Source: Rapana venosa
Taxonomy: Eukaryota > Mollusca > Gastropoda > Neogastropoda > Muricidae
DNA: 64,000 nucleotides
NCBI GenBank assembly: GCA_028751875.1
Contig: CM054158.1
Location: forward strand, 7,679,916-7,743,915
Direction: 5' to 3'
Below are positions 1 to 10,424 of this stretch, piece by piece. The notes beneath the pieces were generated by a model. That model was given only the letters and a program-made list of their open reading frames with translations, ran no database searches and was not told the origin of the DNA. How positions within the stretch are numbered: position 1 is the first letter of the stretch; each line of letters opens with the position of its first letter. The position numbers and the translations under genes were made by a program.

Positions 1-211
1 ATTGTTGTTGTTGAGATGTTTTATACATGAGTGTGGGAAAAAATGTAGTTAACATATTGCAGTTGTCTTCAACATTTTGCCTGAGTCTGTATCTTGTTTC
101 TGTGGGACGTTTTGGCCATGTCAGATTGGTTCTGTTTTGTAGGCTGGTTTTTACCGATTATTTTTGGTTTCCTTTTCTTTCTTTTGGATGGTTTAGGAGC
201 AGTGGAGATGT

Positions 212-232
212 CAGTGTGTGTGTGTGTGTGTG

Positions 233-278
<46 letters not shown>
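212..278. repeat. (TG)n microsatellite
   Basis: An almost pure TG dinucleotide run broken by one TTG near 231-233. Confidence 0.95.
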
Positions 279-282
<4 letters not shown>

Positions 283-901
283 GCAGCAGTATAGGGTACA
301 CTCCATTGTCTTTTTCATGGATTTAAATGTGTGTGTGTGTTGTATCATGAAATAACCTTGTTCTTCATGTATCAGTACTTTTCTGGTGTTTTCTTCTTTA
401 CACTCTGTCCCACACCTTTGTGACTGGAGATGTTTCTAGTCTTCAGCCTGCATGGCAGTGCCAGGCATGAGACTTTTCATGGATTATGGGCATGATGTCA
501 AAGTGGAAAGTCTTAACGTTTATTGCTAGATGGTACATGGTGTGTGTGTGTGTGCGTGTGTGTGAGATCTCACACATGTAAAACTACACTACATACATGT
601 GTGGGATGGTGCGGTGTGAGAGTGGATAGCTATGGGTACATGCAGGCTCTGTGTGTTCGTGTGTGACTGGAACCTGAACCCAGCCCCCCCCCACCTCCCT
701 TACCCCCATAACCAGGCCTATATAATCGGACAAGAATCTTTACTGACTATGTGAAAGGGTTGATGGTGGTAGCAAAGAAACCTGTGTGCTGTTTGTTTTT
801 GAGCTGTATGCATGTATGTATGTGTGTGTATCCCAGCACTGCTTTTCTGATGCATTTGGAAGGTGGAGATGTATACAGTATGTAGATTGAACTGATTGAT
901 C

Positions 902-946
902 CAGCAGGGTTATAAACAGCAAGATTGGATTGGATTGGATTGGATG
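902..946 (+). repeat. (GATTG)n pentanucleotide tail of a decayed retroelement
   Basis: The phrase TATAAACAGCAAGATTGGAT is followed by GATTG units. A near copy with the same lead-in (TATAAACAAAAAGATTGGAA) lies at 62780-62818. A shared non-repeat lead-in before the pentamer suggests the 3' end of a retroelement rather than a random microsatellite. The body of the element is not recognisable here. Confidence 0.5.
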
Positions 947-1499
947 GATCCCTCTGTACTGTCTGTCTGTCTCTCTCTCTCCCCTTCTGTCTCAGCCCTT
1001 GTTTTGGGGAGACTCACTTGCATCACGCGTTTTCACTGTATAGCTAACTCTGTAGCGCTGTTTAGTTAGCTGACTGTGTGTGTGTGTGTGAGTCACATCT
1101 TTTAATTTTTTTTTCTAAATTGCAGTTAATGAGTGTGAAGTTTATGTGTGTGCGATAAGAAGACGGTTTTCTTGAAGCGATGATGGTAGTAGTGTGGTGG
1201 ATGTTACTGTAAAGTGAAGTGAAGTGAAGACGTGTCATTTCGCAGCCCCAAACTGAGGTCTCCTCCTTTGTTGATACGCACAAGTTGGTGTGAGGCCTCC
1301 AGGCTTCACTTCAATCTCACTGTGGGGCCTTTCACTACTCATCCCCCTGACCTGATGAAGGCTGCGCTGCAGTCACTGCCATCATTTCTCCTGCTTCTGC
1401 TTCTTCTTTTATGTCGCTACAGTGTGATGAAGTAAAAGTCAGTTGTTGTAGTTGTGTGAACAACCTTCATCATGCTCTTGTGGTTTTACTGACACCCGT

Positions 1500-1530
<31 letters not shown>

Positions 1531-1647
1531 CACAGAGTTGAAAGCCCTTTCTTGAAGAAAGGTGTTTTCTTTTTCTTTGAATATTGAACCTGTGTCAGGC
1601 TGGTTCTTTCCTCTGCCTCTGTGCTCTTCATGTGGCAGGTGCATGGG

Positions 1648-1961
1648 GGTAACTATGTGAAAGTGGAGGATTTTTGTTAACTATGCGAACGTGGATGATT
1701 TTGTTAACTATGTGAAAGTGGAGGCTTTATTAACTTTGTGAAAGTGGGGGATTCTGTTAACTATGTGAAAGTGGCGAATTTTGTTAACTATGTGAAAGTG
1801 GAGGGTTTTGTTAACTTTGTGAAAGTGGAGGATTCTGTTAACTTTGTGAAAGTGGAGGATTTTGTTAACTATGTGAAAGTGGAGGATTTTGTTAACTATG
1901 TGAAAGTGGAGGATTTTGTTTTCCTTGTCTGTTCCTTGGGGTAACTCTGTAAGAGTGGAGG
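1648..1961. repeat. 27-bp minisatellite, about 11 copies
   Basis: The unit contains GTTAACTATGTGAAAGTGGA followed by GGATTTT. The period of 27 is a multiple of three, so both strands stay open across the array (a 68-aa frame on plus and a 97-aa frame on minus). There is no splice or protein evidence that it is translated. Unit variants such as TTAACTTTGTG are interspersed. Confidence 0.9.
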
Positions 1962-3023
1962 GGTTTGTTTTCTTATTTGTTCCTGTTTCTCGCCTGTACA
2001 AAGCATTGAACTGTGCGATTCACAGCACAAGGATGGGGAGTATCATGTCCTTTATTTTTCTGTTCAGACTATCGATATACATGGGTCTGTGAAAAAAAAA
2101 GATTCTAAAAGCAATATTTGTCTACTTCATGATTATCACAACCCAGCACAGATATTGTGCAGCAGTGAATCTTCTGTGGAACTTTTGGCACATCTGTCAT
2201 TTGATGCCATTCTGGCTTAACAGGAATATCTTTTGGTTATTTTCTGAGGAGAAGAATGGGCCTTTCAGGCCCACGAGCCATGGTGAAGGTTTAAGAGCGC
2301 TTGAGGTGTTACGGGTGAGGAATTGCTCTCAAAAGATTTTTTTTCCCAATTATTGATTATTTAAACCCTTAAGCTTGTGCTGTATGTGTAAGATGAAGCG
2401 TGCTGTGCTGTGCTGTGCTGTGCTTTTCTGTGAAACGTGTTTGACAGTGTGTGTTTTTTGTGTAGGAGATACTGTACAGAAGTAGAGGTTTGTGTAATAG
2501 GGAGTAGATCTGCACTCAACATCAGTATGATTTTTGCATGTGAAGCTTTTCTGTAGCCAATCACTTCTGTGAAAAACGTGATTGCCAGATTAAGGCAGGG
2601 CAAGGAAGGCATGAATGCAGAGGTATAGAGACTGTTCTGGTGGGTGAGGAGATCTTCATGGTAGATTGAGATCAGGGTCTATGTCTGAGACTGTTTTAGG
2701 GGATCCTTCTTCTTCTGTGAACACTCAAACAGCAGCTACTATTGTCTGTCATTTGAGCGAAAATGTGTGCTGCCATTAAGCGCCTGACAAGCCAGGCCCA
2801 GCACATCCGACTTTGGCATGGGAGAGAACTGTTATCTTTTAAGTACTTTCTGGGGGGGAAAGACAGGAAAATGGACTAATGAGGCAGAAAATGGACCAAA
2901 TAAGAAGAAAAGGAACGAGGCAGACACAGAGGGGGATAGAAAAGAGGAAATTCCTAGCACAATTTCCAGAAGGTGGGGATGCTATTCATACTGACAGGCG
3001 CTCCTGCATCCCCACAGAGGGCT

Positions 3024-3055
<32 letters not shown>

Positions 3056-4800
3056 GTGGATGAGTGTAATTATCATCAATGGCAGATTGAGATCAGGATA
3101 GGCTGTATGTGAGGGTTCAGTCAGCTGTTGTCAGAAGCTTGCACTTCATGAAAGGCTTGGGTATGGAGGCTCACTAGAAATCATGGAGTATACTGAAGTT
3201 GTGTTCTGACAAGCATGCAAGCAGAAGAGGTAAGACGCGCACAAAATGTGTAATTGTGTTTATAGCACGGGATACGGGCTTGTAGTACAAATGCACACAA
3301 TGTATTGTGACATCGATAGCTTTCTACTGTAGACCTGCATTGGCTCTTATCATATCTTATCTCTGTCATTCTGTAGAATAGACACGCACGAATTGTATCC
3401 TGTTTGTAGAGTTTTAACTGTAGACGTGCACATATTAATTTTTTTCTCTCTCATCTAGATGTATTTGTAGACCTACACGAAATATATCTTTGAACTGTGT
3501 CGAGATGCATGAAAGTATTCTGTGCTAACACTTGTAGTATGGAGATGCACATGAGTAATGTGTTCTGTCTTCAGAATGAAAACATGGAGAATTGTGAGCA
3601 TCTACTGGGTTCCGTTTGTGTGTTCTATGTCTGAAGGAATGACCCTCGTTATTCAACACAGTAAATATGTTTCTGTGTACCGTATGGTTTGACATTAACG
3701 AATGTTATTGCTCGTAATGGCTATATTTCACTTGTTTGTTTTTCTTTCTTTACACCGTCTTAAACCACAGCCGGTCAGTAAGTTCTCTCTCTCCCTCTTC
3801 TCCCGGCCTCAGTATATGTATTATCTAGTCTTGCAGGTACACTATAAAATAGATGTCTTTTGACCAGTTTTCCCTAGCGGTGATGCTGAAGAAAAGTCAG
3901 TCACCTGGAGAAACAGAAGCTGGTATTAACAGAACATATCAGCTTGATGACACTTAACTTGTTAGCCAGCTTGAACTGAAGGAATAAGACCAAGTGTTAT
4001 GTGATCATGAAGGTGGTTTACAAGAGAGGAGAAGGAATGGTGTTTGCCTAACGCTTGCAGTGGCTTCAACAAAACGAAGGACAAAGCATGTTGGAATGAT
4101 TAATTTGTTCCCTTTCTCAAGTCTAGTGATGGCAGTGAGTTATCTGGTGGTGGTGTTGTCGTCAGTTTAACGTCTGTTCTCTCTCAGTGATATTAGACGA
4201 TGCGAGTTATCTCTGCTGCGAGGAACCCAGAAAAAGAGGAGTGAGGGTGGGGAGGAATTCAGAGCCGTTTCTTTTCGGCGTGTGGGTAACAGGGAGTCTC
4301 TGTTGTTGGAGTGAACTGACCGGACACAGTGTTTCCTTGTGGGTGGGTTTGTTTGAGGGTAGGGTGGGGATCTTTGTGTGTGTGCGTTTTGTTTTGTTGT
4401 TGGCTGTTTGATTTTCTGTGACGTTCCTGTCCTGCTGTTCCCACGCCACTCCTCCCGACCTCGGGTGTGGAGGGGGACTGGTTTCCTGGCTTGTTCTGTA
4501 TGGCGACCCCTGTGCTTCTGCTGTCTTGTTTTGTCACGTTTCTTCAAAGTGCACTCGAGGGACAAAAGCCATTCTCCATCTGATTGTTTTGTACTATGCT
4601 AGTAGCGTTGATCAGTGAATGGAGGCAGTGTCATCTTGCGAGCGTTAGTGTCTGAGTGATGGAGAACTACTGGGCAATAAAAGGGCCAGTTTTCTTGCAC
4701 TCAGATAAATGTACAGAGCTGGTGTTCATTACACGTTTCCTAAACCCATGTTGAACAAAAGTCATGCATTTTCACACCTGGCTGTTTTTTTTCTGTTCTT
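1962..4800. other. Stretch without a recognised gene
   Basis: No exon, tRNA-like head or LINE domain was recognised. It contains a short TGCTG repeat near 2400-2424 and a 29-base G run at 3024-3052. The small open frames at 4167-4618 overlap on both strands and show no conserved motif. Confidence 0.45.
3024..3052. repeat. Poly-G tract (29 G)
   Basis: Uninterrupted G run. Its exact length is uncertain because such runs are error-prone in sequencing. Confidence 0.9.
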
Positions 4801-4812
4801 TTTTCCATTCCT

Positions 4813-4915
4813 CTAGTCTGCTAGAGCTCTGGGGTCCGCCACTGGTGAGATGTTGTGTCTACGGCCATTTGCTCACCATAAAGGTAGCCGCATTCTGACT
4901 TCAGGGATGATGTCT
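4813..4915 (-). mobile_element. SINE 3' tail module, solo copy
   Basis: On the minus strand this is a copy of a module seen many times in the window: a phrase like AAGTCGGAATGCAGCTACC, then ATGGTGGGTAAACGGTCAC, then TCTCACCATTGGTGAACC and GGAGCTCTAGC. Here those phrases appear in reverse order and reverse complement (GAGCTCTGGGG, CCACTGGTGAGATGTTG, AAAGGTAGCCGCATTCTGAC). Full-length elements carrying this tail are at 10425-10810 and 56905-57290. Confidence 0.7.
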
Positions 4916-5111
4916 AAACAGGTAGCAGTGGGCATGAGATGTTAGTAGTAGCTCCGAACTCTGCTTTAGCTCCACTCCTGTGAAAGTCCTTTAGGTGAGG
5001 TTATAGAGGAGATCAGGTGAGCAAACGTACATAGAACATCTTGCGCACATGTTAACCTTTTGAAAGAGTAGGCCATTTCATGCTGGTAGGAACGGGTGAC
5101 CAAATGTTGAA

Positions 5112-5275
5112 AGTGCATGAACACTGGTGTCGTGTTGAGACATCCTCCCCGAATTTGGTATAGGGCTACCTTGCTGGTGGGTAAACGGTCGCACACACAA
5201 ACTGTCACCATTGGTCAATCTCGGAGCTCTAGCCAAGGAACCAAAAATCCTCCCCCCCCCCCCGAAAAAAAAAAA
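5112..5275 (+). mobile_element. SINE 3' tail module followed by (C)n(A)n
   Basis: Plus-strand copy of the shared tail: CGAATTTGGTATAGGGCTAC, then GGTGGGTAAACGGTCGC, then a degenerate form of the CACCATTGGTGAACC phrase and GGAGCTCTAGCC. It runs into a C run and an A run (5251-5275). The same C-then-A ending follows the copy at 57150-57306. Confidence 0.75.
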
Positions 5276-5363
5276 TCACGTTTCACTTCTCTTCACAACT
5301 CCCAAGCATCTTTGCTCAAAGTGGAATATAGTAATAGGTTTCTTTTTCTTGTCACTGTATTAT

Positions 5364-5462
5364 CTCTCTCTCTCTCTCCTCTCCTCTTCTCTCTCTCTTC
5401 TCTTCTCTCTCTCACACACACACACACACACGCACGCGCGCGCGCGCGCGCGCGAGCGCGCT
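5364..5462. repeat. Composite (CT)n-(CA)n-(CG)n microsatellite
   Basis: A CT-rich run grades into (CA)n and then into an alternating GC stretch (5431-5460). Alternating CG and CA are both prone to Z-DNA; that is general knowledge and not shown here. Confidence 0.9.
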
Positions 5463-6717
5463 TCTACCAAGACCAACGTAAGAATTCCACATAAAGCTTG
5501 ACAGTGTTGGCTTACTTCTCAGTCTGTAGTCATGGTCCTGGAGAAAAACATCTCTTTTTTCTGAATGCTTTTAAGTCTGTTACTTTTTTCCCTGATGTTA
5601 ACCACTGCTTTTCCTGTGAGGGCAGGTTTCTATCCTTTGCTCACTGTTGACAGTTTCGGATCTGTTCATGTTGATCTAGACATGGTCTTCTTGTTAGCGC
5701 TACAGTGTCAGTTAGTGCTACTCTTACAACAGTCACCAACTCTCTTACTGAGGTCAGCCAGACTACAGTAGATTCCAACGTTTATTTGAGCAGAAATGCT
5801 GAAGTTGTGTGTTTCTTTTTTTCTTTTTCTTTTTAAAGCTGTGGAGACGAAAGAGCAGATGTGGCCAAACTGTGCTCACACAGTGTACGAGAGCGGACAT
5901 TGTATTTGAAGTTGTAGTGGGAGACCCCTTGCTTTAAACGTGGGTTCAGGACGTGAGGAATGACTGTTGTCTCTGGTTTTCATGGCCACCCAGGCTGTGG
6001 AGATTGAAGGCGACGATTGTGCCATGTTTTTCATCCAAGCAATATCAACCTTGATGTGAAATGTCTGATGACAGAGCGTCATTGAGCGTTGTGGAGAGTA
6101 GTACAGTGACACTTTTCGTTAATGATGTTGAAATGTATGATCTCTGTGTTGAACAGCATGTCACCTCAAAAGTTACACTCTACCTGTCTGTGCATTGAAA
6201 GGAGTTGCATGAAGATTTTTTGTTTTGTTTTGTGAAAATAACTATAATTCTGCTCCTAAAGATTGATACTTTTTGTTTATGATTATAATTTTATTAACGA
6301 TATGTGCTTTCATCCAATGAAAACATCTTTGTACTAATTTCTTCGAAGTGTTGGTTTCTTTTTTTTAAAAAGTAAGAATACACATGATGTATACTTTGTT
6401 ATTTTGATAGAACTGATGATTGTTAGGTTATGAAGTGCTTGATTTAGACACATAGTGTAGGTGTGGAAGGTTTCATTTGAATAGTGGGTCTCGTACAGGT
6501 TATCTTATCAGTGTGTGTATGCTATTGCTTTGCTTTGTACATATAGCACAGGTACTGTTGGGTTGATTGGTGCACACAAAGTGTGTGCTCTTTTGGTAAA
6601 GCACCATTTTTCCTCTGCAACTATGGAAGGTGTAGCTCAGGGTGTGAGCTTTGACCTCAACTGTGGAAGCCTTTGTCAGCCTGTGGTCAAACCAACATCC
6701 AGGGGTTGTGTTGGATC
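5463..6717. other. Stretch without a recognised gene
   Basis: No conserved coding segment, tRNA-like head or repeat unit was recognised. The small frames at 5565-5771 and 5876-6112 lack any motif I know. Confidence 0.4.
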
Positions 6718-6953
6718 TTCTCTCTTCCCTTCTCTCCTCTCCTCTTCTCTTCTCTTCTCTCTTCTCTCTTCTCTTCTCTTCTCTCCTCTCTCTCTTCTCT
6801 CTCTCTCTCTTCTCTTCTTTCTCTTCTCTCTCCTCTCCTCCTTCTCTCTTCTCTTCTCTCTCTCTTCTCTTCTCTCTTCTCTTCTTCTCCCTCTCCTCTT
6901 CTCCCTCTCTTCTCACCTCTTCTCTTCTTTTTCTCTTCTCTTCTCTTCTCCAC
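6718..6953. repeat. CT-rich (TCTCT/TTCTC)n tract at the end of a SINE
   Basis: About 235 bp of almost pure pyrimidine on the plus strand made of TCTC and TTCTC units. It abuts the 3' end of the minus-strand SINE at 6954-7333. A second copy of that SINE (50336-50715) has an equivalent tract at the same end. The long Ser/Leu and Glu/Arg frames across it are artefacts. Confidence 0.85.
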
Positions 6954-7333
6954 ATCCCCTTACAGGCAAGGGTGTGCAGTGCCTGGTCTTTTCCTCTGCC
7001 CGTAGCTCTGCAGGAGGTCTGCCTGCTGGCCTCATCCGACACAACCCGTCTTCAGAGCAACTTAGTACAAGATGCATGCTAGGTATGTTTGTGTTTCTGT
7101 AACCTCCCAAATACTGACGTGAATGACAGGATCTTTAATGTGCGTATTTTAATTTTCTGCATGTGTATAATACACACAAAAAGAATTAAGACACTGGCAG
7201 GTCTGCACTTGAAGTTGAGCTGGAAGATCGTAAAAATCCCAATCCTTGATTGAATACACTAGATGCTGCTGCTAACATTTGATCCCACGACTTCAAGGAC
7301 CTACGGGATTGAGGTCAAACGGTCTTGACCACT
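6954..7333 (-). mobile_element. tRNA-headed SINE, group G
   Basis: The minus strand starts with a tRNA-like head (AGTGGTCAAGACCGTTTGAC ... GTCGTGGGATCAAATG), matching the head at 52404-52535 and the element at 50336-50715. The body contains the phrases GGGATTTTTACGATCTTCCA and CATTAAAGATCCTGTCATTC and ends near GCACTGCACACCCTTGCC. It is about 380 bp. Pol III promoter activity is inferred from the tRNA likeness only. Confidence 0.8.
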
Positions 7334-7439
7334 CCTCTCTCATGTAGTTGGATAACTTCTGATGTGATGTGATGTGATGTCGGTATCGTGTGGCGCATGG
7401 CTGTCCTGTTGGGCTCGGCCAAAGCCTCTATCCTCTTTT

Positions 7440-7960
7440 CCTTAGCGGTGTTGGTTTCTGGGGTTATGATGGAGAGAAATCTTAGCTCAGGTCTACATGT
7501 CATCCTCCTTCATAGCTGCTTGACTTACTTGACTTATGCCTCTTGGTTCCTTGGGGAACATAGGGCTGCAACAACACCCCTCCAACGAACTCGGTTTGGG
7601 GAGATCCTCTTCAGCTCGGCCCATGTCATTCCGGCTGCCTTCGTTTCTTCGTCAACACTTCTGCGCCAGGTCTGTTTTGGTCGACCAACTTTCCGCTTCC
7701 CTTGTGGATTCCAGTCAAGGGCCTGCCTGGTGACACTTGACGCAGGCTTGCGGAGTGTATGGCCGATCCATCCCCACTTCCTTTGTTTAATAATGGACTC
7801 GATTGGGGTTTGTCTGGTCTTGTCCCACAGTTGTTTGTTGGATATGACTTCCGGCCACCTGATGTTGAGGATGTTCCTGAGGCATTTGTTGGTAAAAGAC
7901 TGGAGTTTGTGGGTGTTGGTTTTTGTTACCCGCCAGGTTTCTGTTCATAGCTGCTGGCAG
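7440..7960 (-). pseudogene. LINE 3' end: C-terminal region of a reverse-transcriptase polyprotein, 5'-truncated
   Basis: Read on the minus strand, a frame from about 7940 to the TAA stop at 7534-7536 gives a typical C-terminal part of a non-LTR retrotransposon polyprotein. Motifs in order are ETWRVTKTNTHKLQSF, KCLRNILNIRWPEVISN, RKWGWIGHTLRK and GKRKVGRPKQTWRRSV, then the end at RNQEA. The conserved YGSETW-like start is broken by a missing base at about 7943-7948, and no upstream RT palm motif is present, so the copy is 5'-truncated and dead. The sequence after the stop down to about 7360 is probably its 3' UTR, ending in a TGATG-type repeat (7358-7380). The clade is uncertain. Confidence 0.85.
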
Positions 7961-8095
7961 GGACCTTTTAGTGCCAGAGCGCTTATCTACTAGTCAAGTG
8001 GCCTAGAAAAAACATTCATGTTCATTTTTCCAGTGGTGACTGTTTGACGTGTGGAGTTCATGGTGATCGTCACTGACTCTGGTACACGACTCGTG

Positions 8096-8257
8096 ATTCT
8101 CACAGCCTATGGGACACGATTCCTCACTTTTCCGTCAGGTCCTCGGGATTCTCACAGCCTGTGGTACACGATTCCTCACTTTTCCGTCAGGTCCTCGGGA
8201 TTCTCACAGCCTGTGGTACACGATTCCTCACTTTTCCGTCTGGTCCTCAGGGTGAAC
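8096..8257. repeat. 52-bp tandem repeat, 3 copies
   Basis: GATTCTCACAGCCTGTGGTA and CACGATTCCTCACTTTTCCG recur with a 52-bp period (CACAG at 8101, 8153 and 8205). The copies are nearly identical, so the amplification is recent. Confidence 0.9.
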
Positions 8258-8415
8258 CAAAAGAGTCTCTGTGTAAGACATGACTCGTAACTTCTGGCTT
8301 TCATTTTCATAAGTGGTTTTTTTTCCCTCTTGCTGTTCTTTCAGAGCACTTGGTGAATGAAAAATCTTACTTTCCATTGCTCTGACATCAATCCTTAGGT
8401 TTTGGAAAAATAACA

Positions 8416-8632
8416 CTTGTTGCCATGGGTTCTTTTACTTGCGCTAAATGCGTGTTACACCTAGGTTTATCGTCTCATCCGAAAGACTAGCCCCAGACCA
8501 CACCACTCACGGTCTCGTGAATGGGGGGAAAGTTTCGGGCTCAAACGGGGATCGAACCACCACACACTTCGAAACCGGACTGTTGGCTTTCTTGGCAGGT
8601 GCGTTACCTCTAGACCACCGATCCAGACTGGA
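8416..8632 (-). mobile_element. tRNA-headed SINE, group A, 3'-truncated
   Basis: On the minus strand the head reads GGATCGGTGGTCTAGAGGTA, with a B-box-like GGTTCGATCCC. It then passes through the GTCTTTCGGATGAGACGATA phrase and stops near the ATGGCAACAAG phrase. The fuller copies are at 34568-34980 and 59372-59779. Confidence 0.85.
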
Positions 8633-8935
8633 CTCAGAATAGCCAAGTGGTTAGAGTGTCAAGCTCGTGATTGGAGGGCTTAGTTTTGAGTCTTCGCCCT
8701 GTAGAAAACCTTAGGATAAGACTGTAAACCGACCTGTGTGTGCACATGCAGGAAGAGCATCGTGCACACACACACACACACTATGACCCCAATCACCTCC
8801 TGAGAAGAGTAGATCAACTAGTGTGAAAACATACCTAGCATGCACCGAGGGATGGGATCCACCAGGTTCAACTTACCTGTGACGCACTACCTGAAAAAAT
8901 CAGTGCAGTTCCCAGTGACTCCCAAGGAGTATAGG
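8630..8935 (+). mobile_element. tRNA-headed SINE, group H
   Basis: The head is ATAGCCAAGTGGTTAGAGTG (A-box-like), with a weak B box, then GATAAGACTGTAAACCGACC. The 3' part reads AGGGATGGGATCCACCAGG and GACGCACTACCTG. That 3' part recurs at 26655-26750. A (CA)n run lies inside at 8763-8782. Confidence 0.7.
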
Positions 8936-8977
8936 GAGAAGTCATGTATAGAATTAGAGATGACTTCTCCCTATACT
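8928..8977. repeat. Perfect 18-bp inverted repeat (hairpin), 14-nt loop
   Basis: The left arm 8928-8945 reads AGTATAGGGAGAAGTCAT. The right arm 8960-8977 is its exact reverse complement, ATGACTTCTCCCTATACT. The hairpin sits at the 3' end of the group H SINE. Function is unknown. Confidence 0.95.
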
Positions 8978-9391
8978 TAAATACTGATTATTTATTTGCC
9001 TTCAGTTAAAACTTAGGTAGTATATATGCAAGCACCGGTATTTACGCACAGTTTGTTTTTCAGGCACAAGATTAGGTTGAATATGAAAAAATTGGTGTGA
9101 TTTTTCTTTTTCTTTTTAAAAAAAAAAAGGTTTATTTCTAATAAATGGGAGGGGATTTTGGGGATGTCGTTTATGATTGAACAAGTTGGTGAATAACTCA
9201 CGAATGTGTGTTGATTTTGAACTATCATTATTATTCTGTGCATTTTTTTTTAACCATGTCAGTCCATATGTCACTCAGCGCACATACGTTGTGTTTGTAT
9301 ACTTACTTAATGACAGCATGAAAACAAACATTTTTGGCATAATCGGCAGTGTGAAGTTTGTTGGCTTGTGTGTGTGTTCTTTTTTCTTCTT

Positions 9392-9530
9392 CTTCTTTTA
9401 TTTAGAGGATAATGGAATAAGCACTCGTGTGCTTTCTTACATCCAGTCCCCGTGTGTATGCAGTTTTGTAAAAATTGTCATCCGTTCCCACCGGCACACA
9501 ATGGCCTACTCTTACGAAAAGCGGAACTGT
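9392..9530 (-). mobile_element. SINE group B, 5'-truncated
   Basis: It matches the 3' half of the full element at 11823-12165. On plus it reads GAGGATAATGGAATAAGCAC, CCAGTCCCCGTGTGTATGCA and CACACAATGGCCTACTCTTA. Confidence 0.85.
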
Positions 9531-9635
9531 TCTCTGTGTGAGAGAGAGATGTATGTGTGTGGTTAATTTGGGGGTGGTGGTGGGTTTTGTTTTTGTTTTT
9601 GGGGGATGGGGGGTAGTTGGGGTTTTTTTGGGGGG

Positions 9636-9872
9636 AAGGGAGGTTAGAGCGTTGAGCTCGTGATCTGATGGCCGGGTTCGAGCCACCGCCGAGAGGCCCA
9701 TTCAAGGGGACTATTTTTTCCCCCTGGAATTAACATCAGTATTGCCTCCACTACCTGAAAGTCCTTAGAACGAGACTATCAACTGAAGTCCTGTGTACAA
9801 ACGCATGCAGATCTTGTGCACACATGAAAACCTGTACTGCCTTTCGGAAAGATAGGCCATTGCAGGAGTAAA
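9636..9872 (+). mobile_element. SINE group B, 3'-truncated
   Basis: The head GGTTAGAGCGTTGAGCTCGT and B-box-like GGGTTCGAGCC are followed by the group B body (TTAACATCAGTATTGCCTCC, AGTCCTTAGAACGAGACTAT). It ends near GATAGGCCATTGCAGG. Confidence 0.8.
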
Positions 9873-9894
9873 GTATGTTCTTTCGAGCCAGAAG

Positions 9895-10157
9895 GCCCAT
9901 AGAGCCGGAGCTTATCCCGGTTTCTGTAGCGTTAAGCGAACTGATGGGTTTTCACCACCCCTGTGACAGGACGCTAAGTCTGTCGTCAGATATTTCCCCA
10001 GCAGAGCTGGTACCCACTTGTACACCTGGGTGGAGTGAGGAAAATAGGAGTAAAGTGTCTTTCCCAAGGACACAACACCGAGCCGAGCGGGGATCGAACC
10101 CGCGACCTCTGGATCACGAGTTGACCGCCTAAACCACTCGACCACGGTGCCTCCCCA
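9895..10157 (-). mobile_element. tRNA-headed SINE, group J
   Basis: The minus strand begins GCACCGTGGTCGAGTGGTTT, a very tRNA-like A box, with the B box GCGGGTTCGATCCCCGC. The body contains TTGGGAAAGACACTTTACTC and CCACCCAGGTGTACAAGTGG, followed by GTACC. The CACCCAG..GTA..GGGTACC core is also present in the 5S/tRNA SINE group E. Its head is the most intact of the tRNA-like heads here. Confidence 0.85.
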
Positions 10158-10199
10158 TTTGCAGGAGTGGATGACAGCATTTTTTAAACGTGTATTGGC

Positions 10200-10325
10200 T
10201 GGCGTCATGTTTAGACCCCCCCTCAAAGTTGGAGTGCAGCTCCCAGAATGGTGATAAACAGTCACACCTACAGACAGAATCTCACCACCCCAAACCTTGG
10301 AGCTCTAGCCCAGCAACAAAAATAC
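10200..10325 (+). mobile_element. SINE 3' tail module, solo copy
   Basis: The phrases CAAAGTTGGAGTGCAGCTCC, AATGGTGATAAACAGTCAC and CTTGGAGCTCTAGCC are a diverged copy of the shared tail module. It lies next to the head end of the inverted group J SINE. Confidence 0.7.
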
Positions 10326-10424
10326 AACAAAAAACCCACACACAAAAAACCATGGAGCCAGACCTGATGAGTAAAGATTGGGCAGCAGGTTGAAATTGTT
10401 TTTTTTTGGGGGGAAGGTAAAGAA

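Larger units (their letters stand above)
1..1640. other. T/G-rich stretch without a recognised gene
   Basis: No exon with protein similarity that I recognise was found here. The plus strand is rich in T and TG, with (TG)n runs near 212-278, 311-320, 540-560, 1076-1090 and 1500-1526. Short open frames over the TG runs translate to Val-Cys repeats and are not credible. The stretch could be intron or 3' UTR of a plus-strand gene left of the window, but nothing proves this. Confidence 0.5.

Noticed and set aside
1708..2001. 97-aa minus frame and 68-aa plus frame with 9-residue repeats
   Set aside because: A 27-bp minisatellite that is open on both strands at once, with no independent coding evidence.
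6500..7110. Long Ser/Leu-rich (plus) and Glu/Arg-rich (minus) frames
   Set aside because: They are translations of the CT/GA-rich tract next to a SINE.
7388..7993. 201-aa plus-strand open frame
   Set aside because: It is antisense to a recognisable LINE polyprotein end on the minus strand, and the plus-strand product has no motif.
10086..10157. Very tRNA-like sequence with perfect-looking A and B boxes
   Set aside because: It is followed by a SINE body. I did not find a complete cloverleaf with a 3' acceptor stem and terminator, so it is called a SINE head and not a tRNA gene. The same holds for 25347, 34568 and 52404.
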